The notes under the pieces are model-generated. The model made no database searches. It was not told the origin of the DNA and saw only the letters and a program-made list of their open reading frames with translations. Shown in pieces: positions 1-5,713 of a DNA stretch of 7,052 nt. The position numbers and the translations under genes are program-made. The stretch's first letter is position 1, and each line of letters starts with the position of its first letter. Origin of the DNA: an uncultured Solirubrobacteraceae bacterium (GTDB lineage Bacteria > Actinomycetota > Thermoleophilia > Solirubrobacterales > Solirubrobacteraceae); the NCBI GenBank assembly GCA_902806215.1, contig CADCVT010000157.1, forward strand, positions 1 through 7,052. The letters run 5' to 3'.

Positions 1-1
1 C

Positions 2-79
2 GAGCTGCGCGCGCGGTTCGATCCCGCTCGGCTCCCGCGGGAGCCGACCGTCTGGCCGCAGCGAAGTCCTGCGGTCTAG
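2..79 (+). CDS. C-terminal end of an unidentified upstream gene (partial)
   Basis: The frame starting at base 2 reads 25 codons and stops at TAG (77-79). About 80% of its third positions are G or C, which is better than the other two forward frames. The peptide begins ELRARFDPARLP. A 'ARFDP' segment near the C-terminus recalls the tail of FAD-linked oxidases, but this is far too short to assign. Most of the gene lies outside the window. A 20-bp perfect palindrome sits inside this stretch. The call rests only on codon composition and a clean stop 22 nt before the next gene. Confidence 0.4.
   Translation, partial: ELRARFDPARLPREPTVWPQRSPAV
28..47. repeat. 20-bp perfect palindrome, possible GC hairpin terminator
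   Basis: The half-site TCGGCTCCCG is followed directly by its exact reverse complement. As RNA it can fold into an 8-bp stem with a CGCG loop. No T-tract follows, so it would be a U-less hairpin of the kind proposed in high-GC actinobacteria. It lies about 30 nt before the stop codon of the putative upstream gene and 55 nt before rnd, so it could stop readthrough into rnd or act as an operator. A chance GC palindrome is possible. Confidence 0.35.
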
Positions 80-87
80 TCAGGGCA

Positions 88-93
88 TAGACT
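88..93 (+). promoter_or_regulatory. -10-like hexamer TAGACT of rnd
   Basis: TAGACT ends 8 nt before the GTG start at 102, and no Shine-Dalgarno sequence lies between them. The same hexamer, or TAGAGT, occurs 6-8 nt before two other starts in this window. This spacing predicts transcription beginning at or within about two bases of the start codon. I see no recognisable -35. Confidence 0.55.
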
Positions 94-101
94 CCGCGCC
101 A

Positions 102-1274
102 GTGCCCGTCGACCTCCAGGCCTTCGCCGACCGCGCCCGACGCACGGGGCGCATGGGCATCGACACCGAGTTCATGGGCGAGGGTCGCTACCGGTCGCTC
201 CTGTGCGTCGTGCAGATCGTCGTCGAGAACCCCGAGGATCCCTCCGACGAGGTCCAGGTCGAGGTGCTCGATGCGCTCGACGACTCGATCGACCCGACGC
301 CGGTCGCCGAGGTCCTCGCCGACCCGGCCGTCGAGGTCGTCCTCCACGCCGCCCGCCAGGACGTCGCGCTGCTGCGCCGCACGTGGAGGACGACGGTCAC
401 GAACGTCTTCGACACCCAGGTCGCCGCGGGCTTCACCGGCCGCGGCGCCCAGATGGGCTACGACCCGCTGCTACAGGACCTCCTCGGGATCCGCCTGAGC
501 AAGAGTGCGAGCTTCACGAAGTGGGATCAGCGCCCGCTGACCGACGAGCAGGTCGAGTACGCCCGCGGCGACGTCCTGCACCTGCTGCAGCTCGCCTCGG
601 CGATCCAGGCCGACCTCGAGCGCCTCGGCCGGCTGGACTGGGCCCGCGAGGAGTGCCGCTTCCTCGAGGCGAGCACCGACGAGCGCGACCTCGACGTGGT
701 CTTCAACAAGCTGCCGCGGATCGGCGGGCTCGAGCCCTCGATCCGCGCGGTCGCGCGCGAGCTCGTCGAGTGGCGCGAGGAGACCGCGCGCACGCAGGAC
801 AAGCCCATCTCGACCGTGCTCGCCGACGCGCCGCTCGTGGAGATCGCGCGCCGCAAGCCGCGCGACATCGACAAGCTCCGCCAGATCCGCGGGCTCAACG
901 AGCAGACGCTGCGCCGCCGCGGGCGCGACATCGTCGCGGCGGTCGAGCGCGGCCGCGACCGCGAGCCGATCCCGCGCGACGGCGACAAGCCGATCGGGCA
1001 CGACCCGCTCGACAGCCTCGCGATCGCGCTGTGCGAGGCGCTCGTGCGCTCGCGGACGCTCGAGTCCGAGATGGCTTACGAGCTCGTCGCCGCGCGCGCC
1101 GACCTCGAGCGGATCGTCAAGTCGGTCCGGGTCGGAGCCGAGGAGCCGAAGGTCCGGACGCTCGCCGGCTGGCGCCGCGAGCTCGTCGGCGCGGAGCTCA
1201 TCGAGCTCCTGAACGGACGGCGCACCCTGCGCCTGCTGCCCGACCGCCGACTCGCGGTCGAGTCTTCCGAGTAG
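102..1274 (+). CDS. rnd: Ribonuclease D (DEDDy 3'-5' exonuclease with HRDC domain)
   Basis: This 390-residue cytoplasmic exoribonuclease belongs to the family that trims 3' ends of tRNA and other structured RNA precursors using two metal ions. The DEDDy catalytic set is complete: D21 and E23 in GIDTEF (Exo I), D87 in HAARQDVALL (Exo II), and Y153/D157 in YARGDVLHLL (Exo III). An HRDC nucleic-acid-binding domain covers roughly residues 212-284, with the core PLVEIARRKPRDIDKLRQI. A second helical HRDC-like region spans about 300-375. Length and domain order match bacterial RNase D. The GTG at 102 is chosen because the exonuclease fold begins almost at once and a TAGACT hexamer lies 8 nt upstream. 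No SD is present. The phosphatase gene follows after 11 nt but has its own -10-like hexamer. Whether tRNA is its substrate in this organism is inferred from the family. Confidence 0.93.
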   Translation: MPVDLQAFADRARRTGRMGIDTEFMGEGRYRSLLCVVQIVVENPEDPSDEVQVEVLDALDDSIDPTPVAEVLADPAVEVVLHAARQDVALLRRTWRTTVTNVFDTQVAAGFTGRGAQMGYDPLLQDLLGIRLSKSASFTKWDQRPLTDEQVEYARGDVLHLLQLASAIQADLERLGRLDWAREECRFLEASTDERDLDVVFNKLPRIGGLEPSIRAVARELVEWREETARTQDKPISTVLADAPLVEIARRKPRDIDKLRQIRGLNEQTLRRRGRDIVAAVERGRDREPIPRDGDKPIGHDPLDSLAIALCEALVRSRTLESEMAYELVAARADLERIVKSVRVGAEEPKVRTLAGWRRELVGAELIELLNGRRTLRLLPDRRLAVESSE

Positions 1275-1277
1275 AGT
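1272..1277 (+). promoter_or_regulatory. -10-like hexamer TAGAGT overlapping the rnd stop codon
   Basis: TAGAGT begins with the TAG stop codon of rnd and ends 8 nt before the ATG at 1286. No SD lies between. It predicts a leaderless or near-leaderless start for the phosphatase, separate from any rnd readthrough. I see no clear -35, which would fall inside rnd. Confidence 0.5.
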
Positions 1278-1285
1278 CACCCTCG

Positions 1286-3403
1286 ATGGCTGCTCCCCCC
1301 GCGGCCCGGCCCCTGGAGGGGCTGCTAGCCGAGGCCGGACGCCTCTTGGCGTCCTCGCTCGAGCTGGACGACACGCTGCGCACGGTGGCGCGCCTGGCGG
1401 TGCCCGAGTTCGCCGACTGGGCCGCGGTCGACATCGTCGAGCACGACGGGACGCTGCGTCAGCACAGCTCCGGCCACGACGACCCGCGCAAGGACGAGCT
1501 GATGCTGATGATGCGGCGGCGGCTGCGCCATCAGATCGCGGCGGGCGAGCGGCCGATCGACGGAGTCACGCTCGCGGTGCAGACGGGCGAGCCGGTCGTC
1601 GTGCAGGTCGCCGGCGGCGACCCGACGCTGCTCGAGTCAGACGAGGAGCGCCGTCTCTTCGCCGAGATGAACCCGACCTCGTACCTCATCGCCCCGCTGC
1701 GGGCGTCCGAGCGCGTCATCGGGGCGATCACCCTCGTCTCGACCGACCCGACGCGGCTCTACGACGAGGGCGACCTCCCCGTGGTGCTCGAGCTCGCCGA
1801 CCGCTGCGCGCAGGCGGTCGACAACGCGCAGCGCTACGACGAAGCGCAGTCGGCGCGGGCCCTGCTCGACGTGGTCTTCGCGACGGCGCCCGTCGGCCTC
1901 GCGCTGCTCGACGCCGACCTGCGGTTCGTGATGCTCAACGCGCGCATGGCCGACATCAACGGCCATCCCATCGAGGAGCAGCTCGGGCGCACGATGACCG
2001 AGGCGCTCGGCACCGCCGGGCGCGCACCGCAGGACCTCGCCCGTGAGGTCGTCGGCTCGGGGCAGCCGAAGACGGACGTCGAGATCGTCGGCGAGGGCCG
2101 TGCGTTCCTCGGCTCGTACGCGCCGGTGACCGTCGACGGGCGGGTCCTCGGCGTGATCTGCGCGGTCGTCGAGACGACCGAGCGCCACCGCGCGCACGAG
2201 CGGGCGACGCGGCTGCAGCGCGTCACCGAGCAGCTGTCGGCGGCGCTGCGCAAGGACGAGGTGGCCGAGGTCATCCTCCGGGCGGCCATGGAGGCGACCG
2301 GCGGCACGTGCGCGGTGCTCGGGCTGCTGGAGGGCGACGCCCTGTCGATCGGCCACCGCGTCGGGATGGCCGGCGGCGCCCCGACGCTGCTGCCGCTCGG
2401 CGTCCAGGCGCCGATGCCGCTGGCCGCGCGCACGGCGGCACCGGTCCTGATGAGCACGCGGGTCCAGTGGCTCGAGCGGTTCCCCGATGTCCCGCCGCGC
2501 GGCGACTTCGAGGCGTTCGCGGCCGTGCCGCTGCTGTTCGAGGACCGTGCGCCCGGGGTCATGGGCATCGGCTTCCCGGTGCAGCGCGGCTTCGACGATG
2601 GCGACCTCGAGATGCTGCTGGCGATCGGCCGCCAGGGCGCGCAGGCGCTTGAGCGCGCCCGCCTGTACGACGAGCGCGAGTACGTGGTGCGCACGCTGCA
2701 GGAGGGCCTGATGCCCCGGCAGCTCCCCGCCGTGCCCGGGCTCGACGTCGCCGTGCGGTACCGGCCGATCGGTGGCGGCGGCGAGGTCGGCGGCGACTTC
2801 TACGACGTCTTCGACGTCGCCGAGGGCTGCTGGCTCGTGGCCGTCGGCGACGTCTGCGGCAAGGGCACCGCGGCCGCGGTCGAGGCCGGGGTCGTGCGCA
2901 ACACGATCCGTGCGCTCGCCGTCCGCGACTCGCAGCCCGCCGAGATCCTGCGCGGCGTCAACGCGGCGCTCATGCGCGAGCCGAGCGGCCGGGCGATGTC
3001 GACCGCGGCGTGCGGCACCGTCGGGCGCGACGACGACGGCGGCGGCTTCACCGTCACGCTCAGCGGCGGCGGGCACCCACCCGCGCTCGTGCGGCGGCGG
3101 GACGGCAGCGTCGAGGCCGTCGAGACGCCCGGCCCGATGCTCGGCGTCCAGCCCGATCCGCCGCTCGTCGAGACGACCGTCCATCTCGCGCCCGGCGACC
3201 TGCTGCTGCTCTACACCGACGGCGTCATCGACGCGCGCAGCGGCCGCGAGGTCTTCGGCGAGGCGCGCCTCGAGGCGGCGCTCGCGTCGGCCGGAGGCGA
3301 CGCGGCATCGGTGCTCGCGGCGCTCGACGCCGCCGTCCGCGCGTTCCAGCCGGGGCCGGCGCGCGACGACAAGGCGCTGCTTGCCGTGCGCGTCCCGGCC
3401 TAG
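1286..3403 (+). CDS. GAF-PAS-GAF-SpoIIE/PP2C serine phosphatase (RsbU-like)
   Basis: This 705-residue soluble sensor phosphatase has no membrane segment or signal peptide. In order it has a GAF domain (about 20-185), a PAS domain (about 190-305, opening LLDVVFATAPVGLALLDADL), a second GAF domain (about 310-465), a short helical linker, and a SpoIIE/PP2C catalytic domain (about 480-705). Metal-binding motifs are intact: VGGDFYD (D504), GDVCGKG (D522), GGGHPP, YTDGVIDARS (D645), and DDKALL at the end (D694/D695). Relatives dephosphorylate a phosphoserine on an anti-sigma-factor antagonist (STAS protein) and so control sigma activity in response to a signal sensed by GAF/PAS. No STAS protein, HATPase anti-sigma kinase or sigma gene is in the window, so the partner is unknown. 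The ATG at 1286 is chosen by the onset of GAF-type sequence and the TAGAGT hexamer 8 nt upstream. The frame is open far upstream, but that part lies inside rnd. Confidence 0.92.
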   Translation: MAAPPAARPLEGLLAEAGRLLASSLELDDTLRTVARLAVPEFADWAAVDIVEHDGTLRQHSSGHDDPRKDELMLMMRRRLRHQIAAGERPIDGVTLAVQTGEPVVVQVAGGDPTLLESDEERRLFAEMNPTSYLIAPLRASERVIGAITLVSTDPTRLYDEGDLPVVLELADRCAQAVDNAQRYDEAQSARALLDVVFATAPVGLALLDADLRFVMLNARMADINGHPIEEQLGRTMTEALGTAGRAPQDLAREVVGSGQPKTDVEIVGEGRAFLGSYAPVTVDGRVLGVICAVVETTERHRAHERATRLQRVTEQLSAALRKDEVAEVILRAAMEATGGTCAVLGLLEGDALSIGHRVGMAGGAPTLLPLGVQAPMPLAARTAAPVLMSTRVQWLERFPDVPPRGDFEAFAAVPLLFEDRAPGVMGIGFPVQRGFDDGDLEMLLAIGRQGAQALERARLYDEREYVVRTLQEGLMPRQLPAVPGLDVAVRYRPIGGGGEVGGDFYDVFDVAEGCWLVAVGDVCGKGTAAAVEAGVVRNTIRALAVRDSQPAEILRGVNAALMREPSGRAMSTAACGTVGRDDDGGGFTVTLSGGGHPPALVRRRDGSVEAVETPGPMLGVQPDPPLVETTVHLAPGDLLLLYTDGVIDARSGREVFGEARLEAALASAGGDAASVLAALDAAVRAFQPGPARDDKALLAVRVPA

Positions 3404-4308
3404 ACGGTGAGCGCGGTTTCGCGCAGCGCGGCGACCACAGCTTTGATCGTCGGGCGTCCCGCGGCGGTCCGGCGGCTGAACGCGTAGATCGTCCGGCCGA
3501 GGTCCGCCTCGGCGATCGGCCTGACGACGACGCGCTCGTCGCGCTCGGCGTTGGAGAGGCCCGGCAGCATCACGATCCCCTGCCCCGCCGCGACGAGCGC
3601 GAGCAGGATCGCGGTGTCGTTGGCCCAGTGCAGGACTTCGGGCTCGAAGCCCCCGATGAGGCGGCAGCTGCGCAGCTGGGTCCGCGCGAACTGCGTGTCC
3701 GGGTGCGGCGAGAGCCACGTCTCGCCGGCCAGGTCGCGTAGGGCGACGGGGCCGCCGTCGCGCGCCTTCGGATGGTCCGGCGGGAGCGTCACGGCGATCG
3801 TGTCGCGGCACAGCTCGACGCGCTCGAGTCCGGTGTACCGCGTGCGCGGCGCGTCGTCGTACTCCTCGGCCACCGCGACGTCGAGCTCGCCCAGCGCGAC
3901 CGCGGGCAGCGACTGCTCGGGCTCCATCTCCTTGACCTCGACGCGCACCTCGGGGTGACGCTCGGCCAGGACGGCGAGCGCGGGCGGGACGAGGCTGAGC
4001 AGCGGCGTCTGCAGCGACGCCAGGCGAACGCGGCCGCGGACGGCGCCGGCGGCGTCCTCGAGCTCGGCCTCGGCCTGCTCGAGGCGCCCGAGCAGGACAT
4101 CGGCGTGGTCGACGAGCCGCAGCCCCGCGTCCGTCAGACGCAGCCGACGGCCGACGCGCTCGGTCAGCGGGACGCCGGCCTCGCGCTGCAGCTGCGCGAG
4201 CTGCTGGCTGACCGCGCTCGGCGTGTACGCGAGCGCCTCGGCCACCGCGGCGACCGTCCCGCGGGCGTGGAGCTCACGAAGGAGCAGGAGCTTGCGCAGG
4301 TCGAGCAT
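3400..4308 (-). CDS. LysR-family transcriptional regulator
   Basis: This is a 302-residue DNA-binding regulator of usual LysR length. The N-terminal winged helix-turn-helix covers residues 1-62; its core is TVAAVAEALAYTPSAVSQQL and it continues into the wing ending RRLRLTDAG. A linker helix of about 65-88 leads into a periplasmic-binding-protein-like effector domain, roughly 90-295. No ligand can be read from the sequence. The ATG at 4308 puts the HTH at the usual distance from the N-terminus. No SD precedes it, but a TAGGTT hexamer ends 9 nt upstream inside a hairpin loop. The zinc-ribbon gene lies 51 nt upstream on the same strand. LysR regulators often control a divergent neighbour, but the gene immediately upstream here is co-oriented, so the target is open. 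The gene ends tail-to-tail with the phosphatase, the two stop codons overlapping in CTAG. Confidence 0.93.
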   Translation of the reverse strand: MLDLRKLLLLRELHARGTVAAVAEALAYTPSAVSQQLAQLQREAGVPLTERVGRRLRLTDAGLRLVDHADVLLGRLEQAEAELEDAAGAVRGRVRLASLQTPLLSLVPPALAVLAERHPEVRVEVKEMEPEQSLPAVALGELDVAVAEEYDDAPRTRYTGLERVELCRDTIAVTLPPDHPKARDGGPVALRDLAGETWLSPHPDTQFARTQLRSCRLIGGFEPEVLHWANDTAILLALVAAGQGIVMLPGLSNAERDERVVVRPIAEADLGRTIYAFSRRTAAGRPTIKAVVAALRETALTV

Positions 4309-4334
4309 CGCCGCCGCAACCTACGAGGGCGGCG
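4309..4334 (-). promoter_or_regulatory. Hairpin abutting the LysR start, with a -10-like hexamer in its loop
   Basis: On the plus strand CGCCGCC (4309-4315) is the exact reverse complement of GGCGGCG (4328-4334), giving a 7-bp all-GC stem with a 12-nt loop. One arm touches the LysR ATG. On the minus strand the loop holds TAGGTT (4323 to 4318), a TANNNT -10-like hexamer 9 nt from the ATG. A transcript from this promoter would start after the upstream arm. Readthrough RNA from the zinc-ribbon gene would contain the whole stem. The structure may be a terminator or attenuator between the genes; the role is inferred. Confidence 0.45.
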
Positions 4335-4359
4335 CACGGTGTGGAAGGGCGGCGTTCGT

Positions 4360-4557
4360 TCAGGCGGTCTGGCCGGCGGCCCTCGTGCGTCGCTCGGTGT
4401 GCAGCATGCCGCCGCATCGGCGGCAGCTGCGACCCGCGCGCACGGCGAGGTGCGCGAGCTGGTCGAACCAGGTCGTTCCGCAGTCCGTGCAGCGCATCGC
4501 GCCAGGCTTCAACTGGGCGCTCGCCTGCGAGCGCCGCTCTGCGTCGGTCATCTTCAT
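4360..4557 (-). CDS. Small zinc-ribbon protein
   Basis: This 65-residue protein has four cysteines in two CxxC knuckles: CTDC at 23-26 and CRRC at 45-48, separated by 18 residues that include WFDQLAHLAV. This is a treble-clef or zinc-ribbon pattern that would bind one zinc ion. It has no membrane segment. The N-terminal 20 residues are polar (MTDAERRSQ). The function is unknown; such proteins often bind nucleic acid or a partner protein. It is the only gene here with a strong Shine-Dalgarno: GGGAGG 9 nt before the ATG at 4557, and GGAGG 9 nt before an alternative ATG at 4551 (63 residues). The ATG at 4608 in the same frame would place the SD inside the gene and is not preferred. It may be co-transcribed with the LysR gene 51 nt downstream. 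Confidence 0.75.
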   Translation of the reverse strand: MKMTDAERRSQASAQLKPGAMRCTDCGTTWFDQLAHLAVRAGRSCRRCGGMLHTERRTRAAGQTA

Positions 4558-4560
4558 CTT

Positions 4561-4572
4561 CCTCCGCCTCCC
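4561..4572 (-). promoter_or_regulatory. Double Shine-Dalgarno of the zinc-ribbon gene
   Basis: The minus strand reads GGGAGGCGGAGG immediately before AAGATGAAGATG. Two purine-rich SD cores face two in-frame ATG codons (4557 and 4551), so the exact start is ambiguous by two residues. No other gene in the window has a comparable SD, which suggests this mRNA has a real 5' leader. Confidence 0.65.
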
Positions 4573-4593
4573 GTGCGAAGTCTCTCTCCGGAC

Positions 4594-4606
4594 GATTGAG
4601 TCAATC
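4594..4606. promoter_or_regulatory. 13-bp perfect palindrome GATTGAGTCAATC between divergent genes
   Basis: GATTGA and TCAATC are exact reverse complements around a single G. The site is AT-rich against a GC-rich background and lies in the 125-nt space between the zinc-ribbon and DUF2277 start codons. On the minus strand it includes TTGACT, a possible -35. It could be a shared operator for both genes; the protein that binds it is unknown. Confidence 0.45.
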
Positions 4607-4682
4607 ACGACAAAGCGTCCACTTTCAAGGCCCGCGGTGGTGACGACAACCCGTGCTGCTGAGTTTTGCGACGCTGTGTTTC

Positions 4683-4958
4683 ATGTGCCGAAACATCCGC
4701 ACCCTCCACAACTTCGAGCCGGCCGCTACCGAGGACGAGGTCCGCAGCGCCGCGCTGCAGTACGTCCGCAAGGTCAGCGGGACGACGAAGCCTTCGAAGG
4801 CCAACACCGAGCCGTTCGAGCGCGCGGTCGAGGAGATCGCGGCGATCACGTCGCGCCTGCTCGAGGAGCTCGTCAGCAACGCGCCGCCCAAGGACCGCGA
4901 GATCGAGGCCGCCAAGGCGCGCGCCCGCGCCGCGGAGCGCTACGCCGCCACGGGGTAG
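4683..4958 (+). CDS. DUF2277 family protein
   Basis: This 91-residue, mostly helical, soluble protein is recognised by its start, MCRNIRTLHNFEP, and by KVSGTTKPSKAN and NAPPKDREIEAAK further on. These are hallmarks of the uncharacterised DUF2277 family, and the length matches. No catalytic motif is evident and no function is established as far as I know. The ATG at 4683 is chosen because family members begin exactly at MCRNI; an in-frame ATG at 4653 would add ten unrelated residues. No SD is visible. A 6-bp inverted repeat (TGTTTC / GAAACA) brackets the start codon. The gene is divergent from the zinc-ribbon gene and lies 34 nt before the hydrolase on the same strand, so the two could be partly co-transcribed. 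Confidence 0.88.
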   Translation: MCRNIRTLHNFEPAATEDEVRSAALQYVRKVSGTTKPSKANTEPFERAVEEIAAITSRLLEELVSNAPPKDREIEAAKARARAAERYAATG

Positions 4959-4973
4959 TTGTCTGAGCAACTA
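4956..4973 (+). promoter_or_regulatory. MarR-box-like palindrome at the hydrolase promoter
   Basis: TAGTTG and CAACTA form a perfect 6-bp inverted repeat around TCTGAG, starting on the DUF2277 stop codon. The core TTGTCTGAGCAA resembles the TTGCC...GGCAA operators of MarR-family repressors such as E. coli marO. It covers the putative -35 (TTGTCT, 4959-4964) of the hydrolase, where a repressor would block RNA polymerase. No MarR gene is in the window. A stem-loop role at the end of the DUF2277 gene is an alternative. Confidence 0.45.
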
Positions 4974-4986
4974 GCTGCGCTAGACT
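4959..4986 (+). promoter_or_regulatory. Leaderless promoter of the hydrolase (TTGTCT - 16 nt - TAGACT)
   Basis: A -35-like TTGTCT (4959-4964) and a -10-like TAGACT (4981-4986) are separated by 16 nt. The ATG begins 6 nt after the -10, exactly where transcription should start, and there is no SD. This is the clearest leaderless promoter in the window. Confidence 0.6.
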
Positions 4987-4992
4987 GGTCGC

Positions 4993-5646
4993 ATGAGCGA
5001 TCTCGTCTTCCGCGAGCGAACCGCCGACGGCGACGCCGCCGGCCTGCTCGTTCTCCACCACGGCCGCGGGGCCGACGAGCACGACCTGCTCTCGCTCGCC
5101 GACGTCCTCGACCCCGAGCGCCGGCTGCACGTCGTGACGCCTCGCGCGCCGCTCCAGCTGCCCGGCTGGCCCGGCAACCACTGGTACGTCGTGCCGCGCG
5201 TCGGCTACCCCGACCCGGACACGTGGCGCGCCGCGTTCGCTGCGCTTGCCGCCTTCCACGACGAGCTGTGGGAGCGCACGGGCATCGCGCCGTCGGACAC
5301 CGTCTTCGGCGGGTTCTCGATGGGCTCGGTGATGTCGTACTCGCTCGGCCTCGCCGCCGACCGCCCCGCCCCCGCCGGCATCCTCGCCTTCAGCGGCTTC
5401 GTTCCCGTCGTCGAGGGCTGGGAGCCGTCGCTCGCCGACCGCCAGGCGCTGCGCGCGTTCGTCGCCCACGGCCGCCAGGACCCGATCATGGAGGTCGGCT
5501 TCGCCCGCCGCGCGAAGGACCTCCTCGAGGCTGGAGGGATCGACGTCGAGTACCACGAGTCCGACGCGGCCCACCACATCGACCCGGCCCACGTCCCCGC
5601 CGCGGTCGCCTGGCTCCGAGCGGCGATCCCCGCGCCCGCCGCTTAG
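4993..5646 (+). CDS. Alpha/beta-hydrolase, phospholipase/carboxylesterase family
   Basis: This 217-residue soluble serine hydrolase has the usual length of the small carboxylesterase/thioesterase family that includes MhqD-like and Ypfh-like proteins. The catalytic triad is readable: Ser109 in GGFSMGS (the nucleophile elbow), Asp163 in AHGRQDPIM, and His194 in AAHHID. An oxyanion-hole segment HHGRGAD lies at 22-28. The PGNHWYVV region near residue 61 is typical of the lid side of this family. No signal peptide is present, so it acts in the cytoplasm on small acyl or aryl esters; the natural substrate is not predictable. The start is fixed by the TAGACT -10 six bases upstream. A MarR-like palindrome overlaps its promoter, fitting the known pairing of some MhqD-type hydrolases with MarR-type repressors that respond to quinones or electrophiles. 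That link is inferred. Confidence 0.9.
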   Translation: MSDLVFRERTADGDAAGLLVLHHGRGADEHDLLSLADVLDPERRLHVVTPRAPLQLPGWPGNHWYVVPRVGYPDPDTWRAAFAALAAFHDELWERTGIAPSDTVFGGFSMGSVMSYSLGLAADRPAPAGILAFSGFVPVVEGWEPSLADRQALRAFVAHGRQDPIMEVGFARRAKDLLEAGGIDVEYHESDAAHHIDPAHVPAAVAWLRAAIPAPAA

Positions 5647-5647
5647 C

Positions 5648-5690
5648 GCGGCACTGCCGCCACCCCATCCGGGCCGGCGGCCTCCCGCCG
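5648..5690. terminator. Tandem GC hairpins between convergent genes
   Basis: Two hairpins occupy the 67-nt gap between the hydrolase stop and the convergent pseudogene stop. The first pairs GCGGC (5648-5652) with GCCGC (5656-5660) around ACT. The second pairs CGGCGG (5675-5680) with CCGCCG (5685-5690) around CCTC. Neither has a T-tract. The position suits a bidirectional U-less terminator; high GC makes chance hairpins common. Confidence 0.4.
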
Positions 5691-5713
5691 CGAACGCCTG
5701 CCACCGCGAGCGC

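Noticed and set aside
203..1285. N-terminal extension of the phosphatase frame into rnd
   Set aside because: The extension is an R/P/A-rich translation of rnd in another frame. The real protein begins at 1286 where GAF-type sequence starts.
1637..3811. A 724-codon open frame on the minus strand antisense to the phosphatase
   Set aside because: It is rich in R, A, D, H and P with no domain pattern, and it crosses into the LysR gene in another frame. Long antisense frames are expected where GC3 is near saturation.
3772..4599. A 275-codon plus-strand frame antisense to the LysR and zinc-ribbon genes
   Set aside because: It is low-complexity R/L/A/G sequence with no motif, while the minus strand holds two clear proteins with family signatures.
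4605..4970. Minus-strand frames antisense to DUF2277
   Set aside because: They lack any family pattern, whereas the plus strand gives an exact DUF2277 protein.
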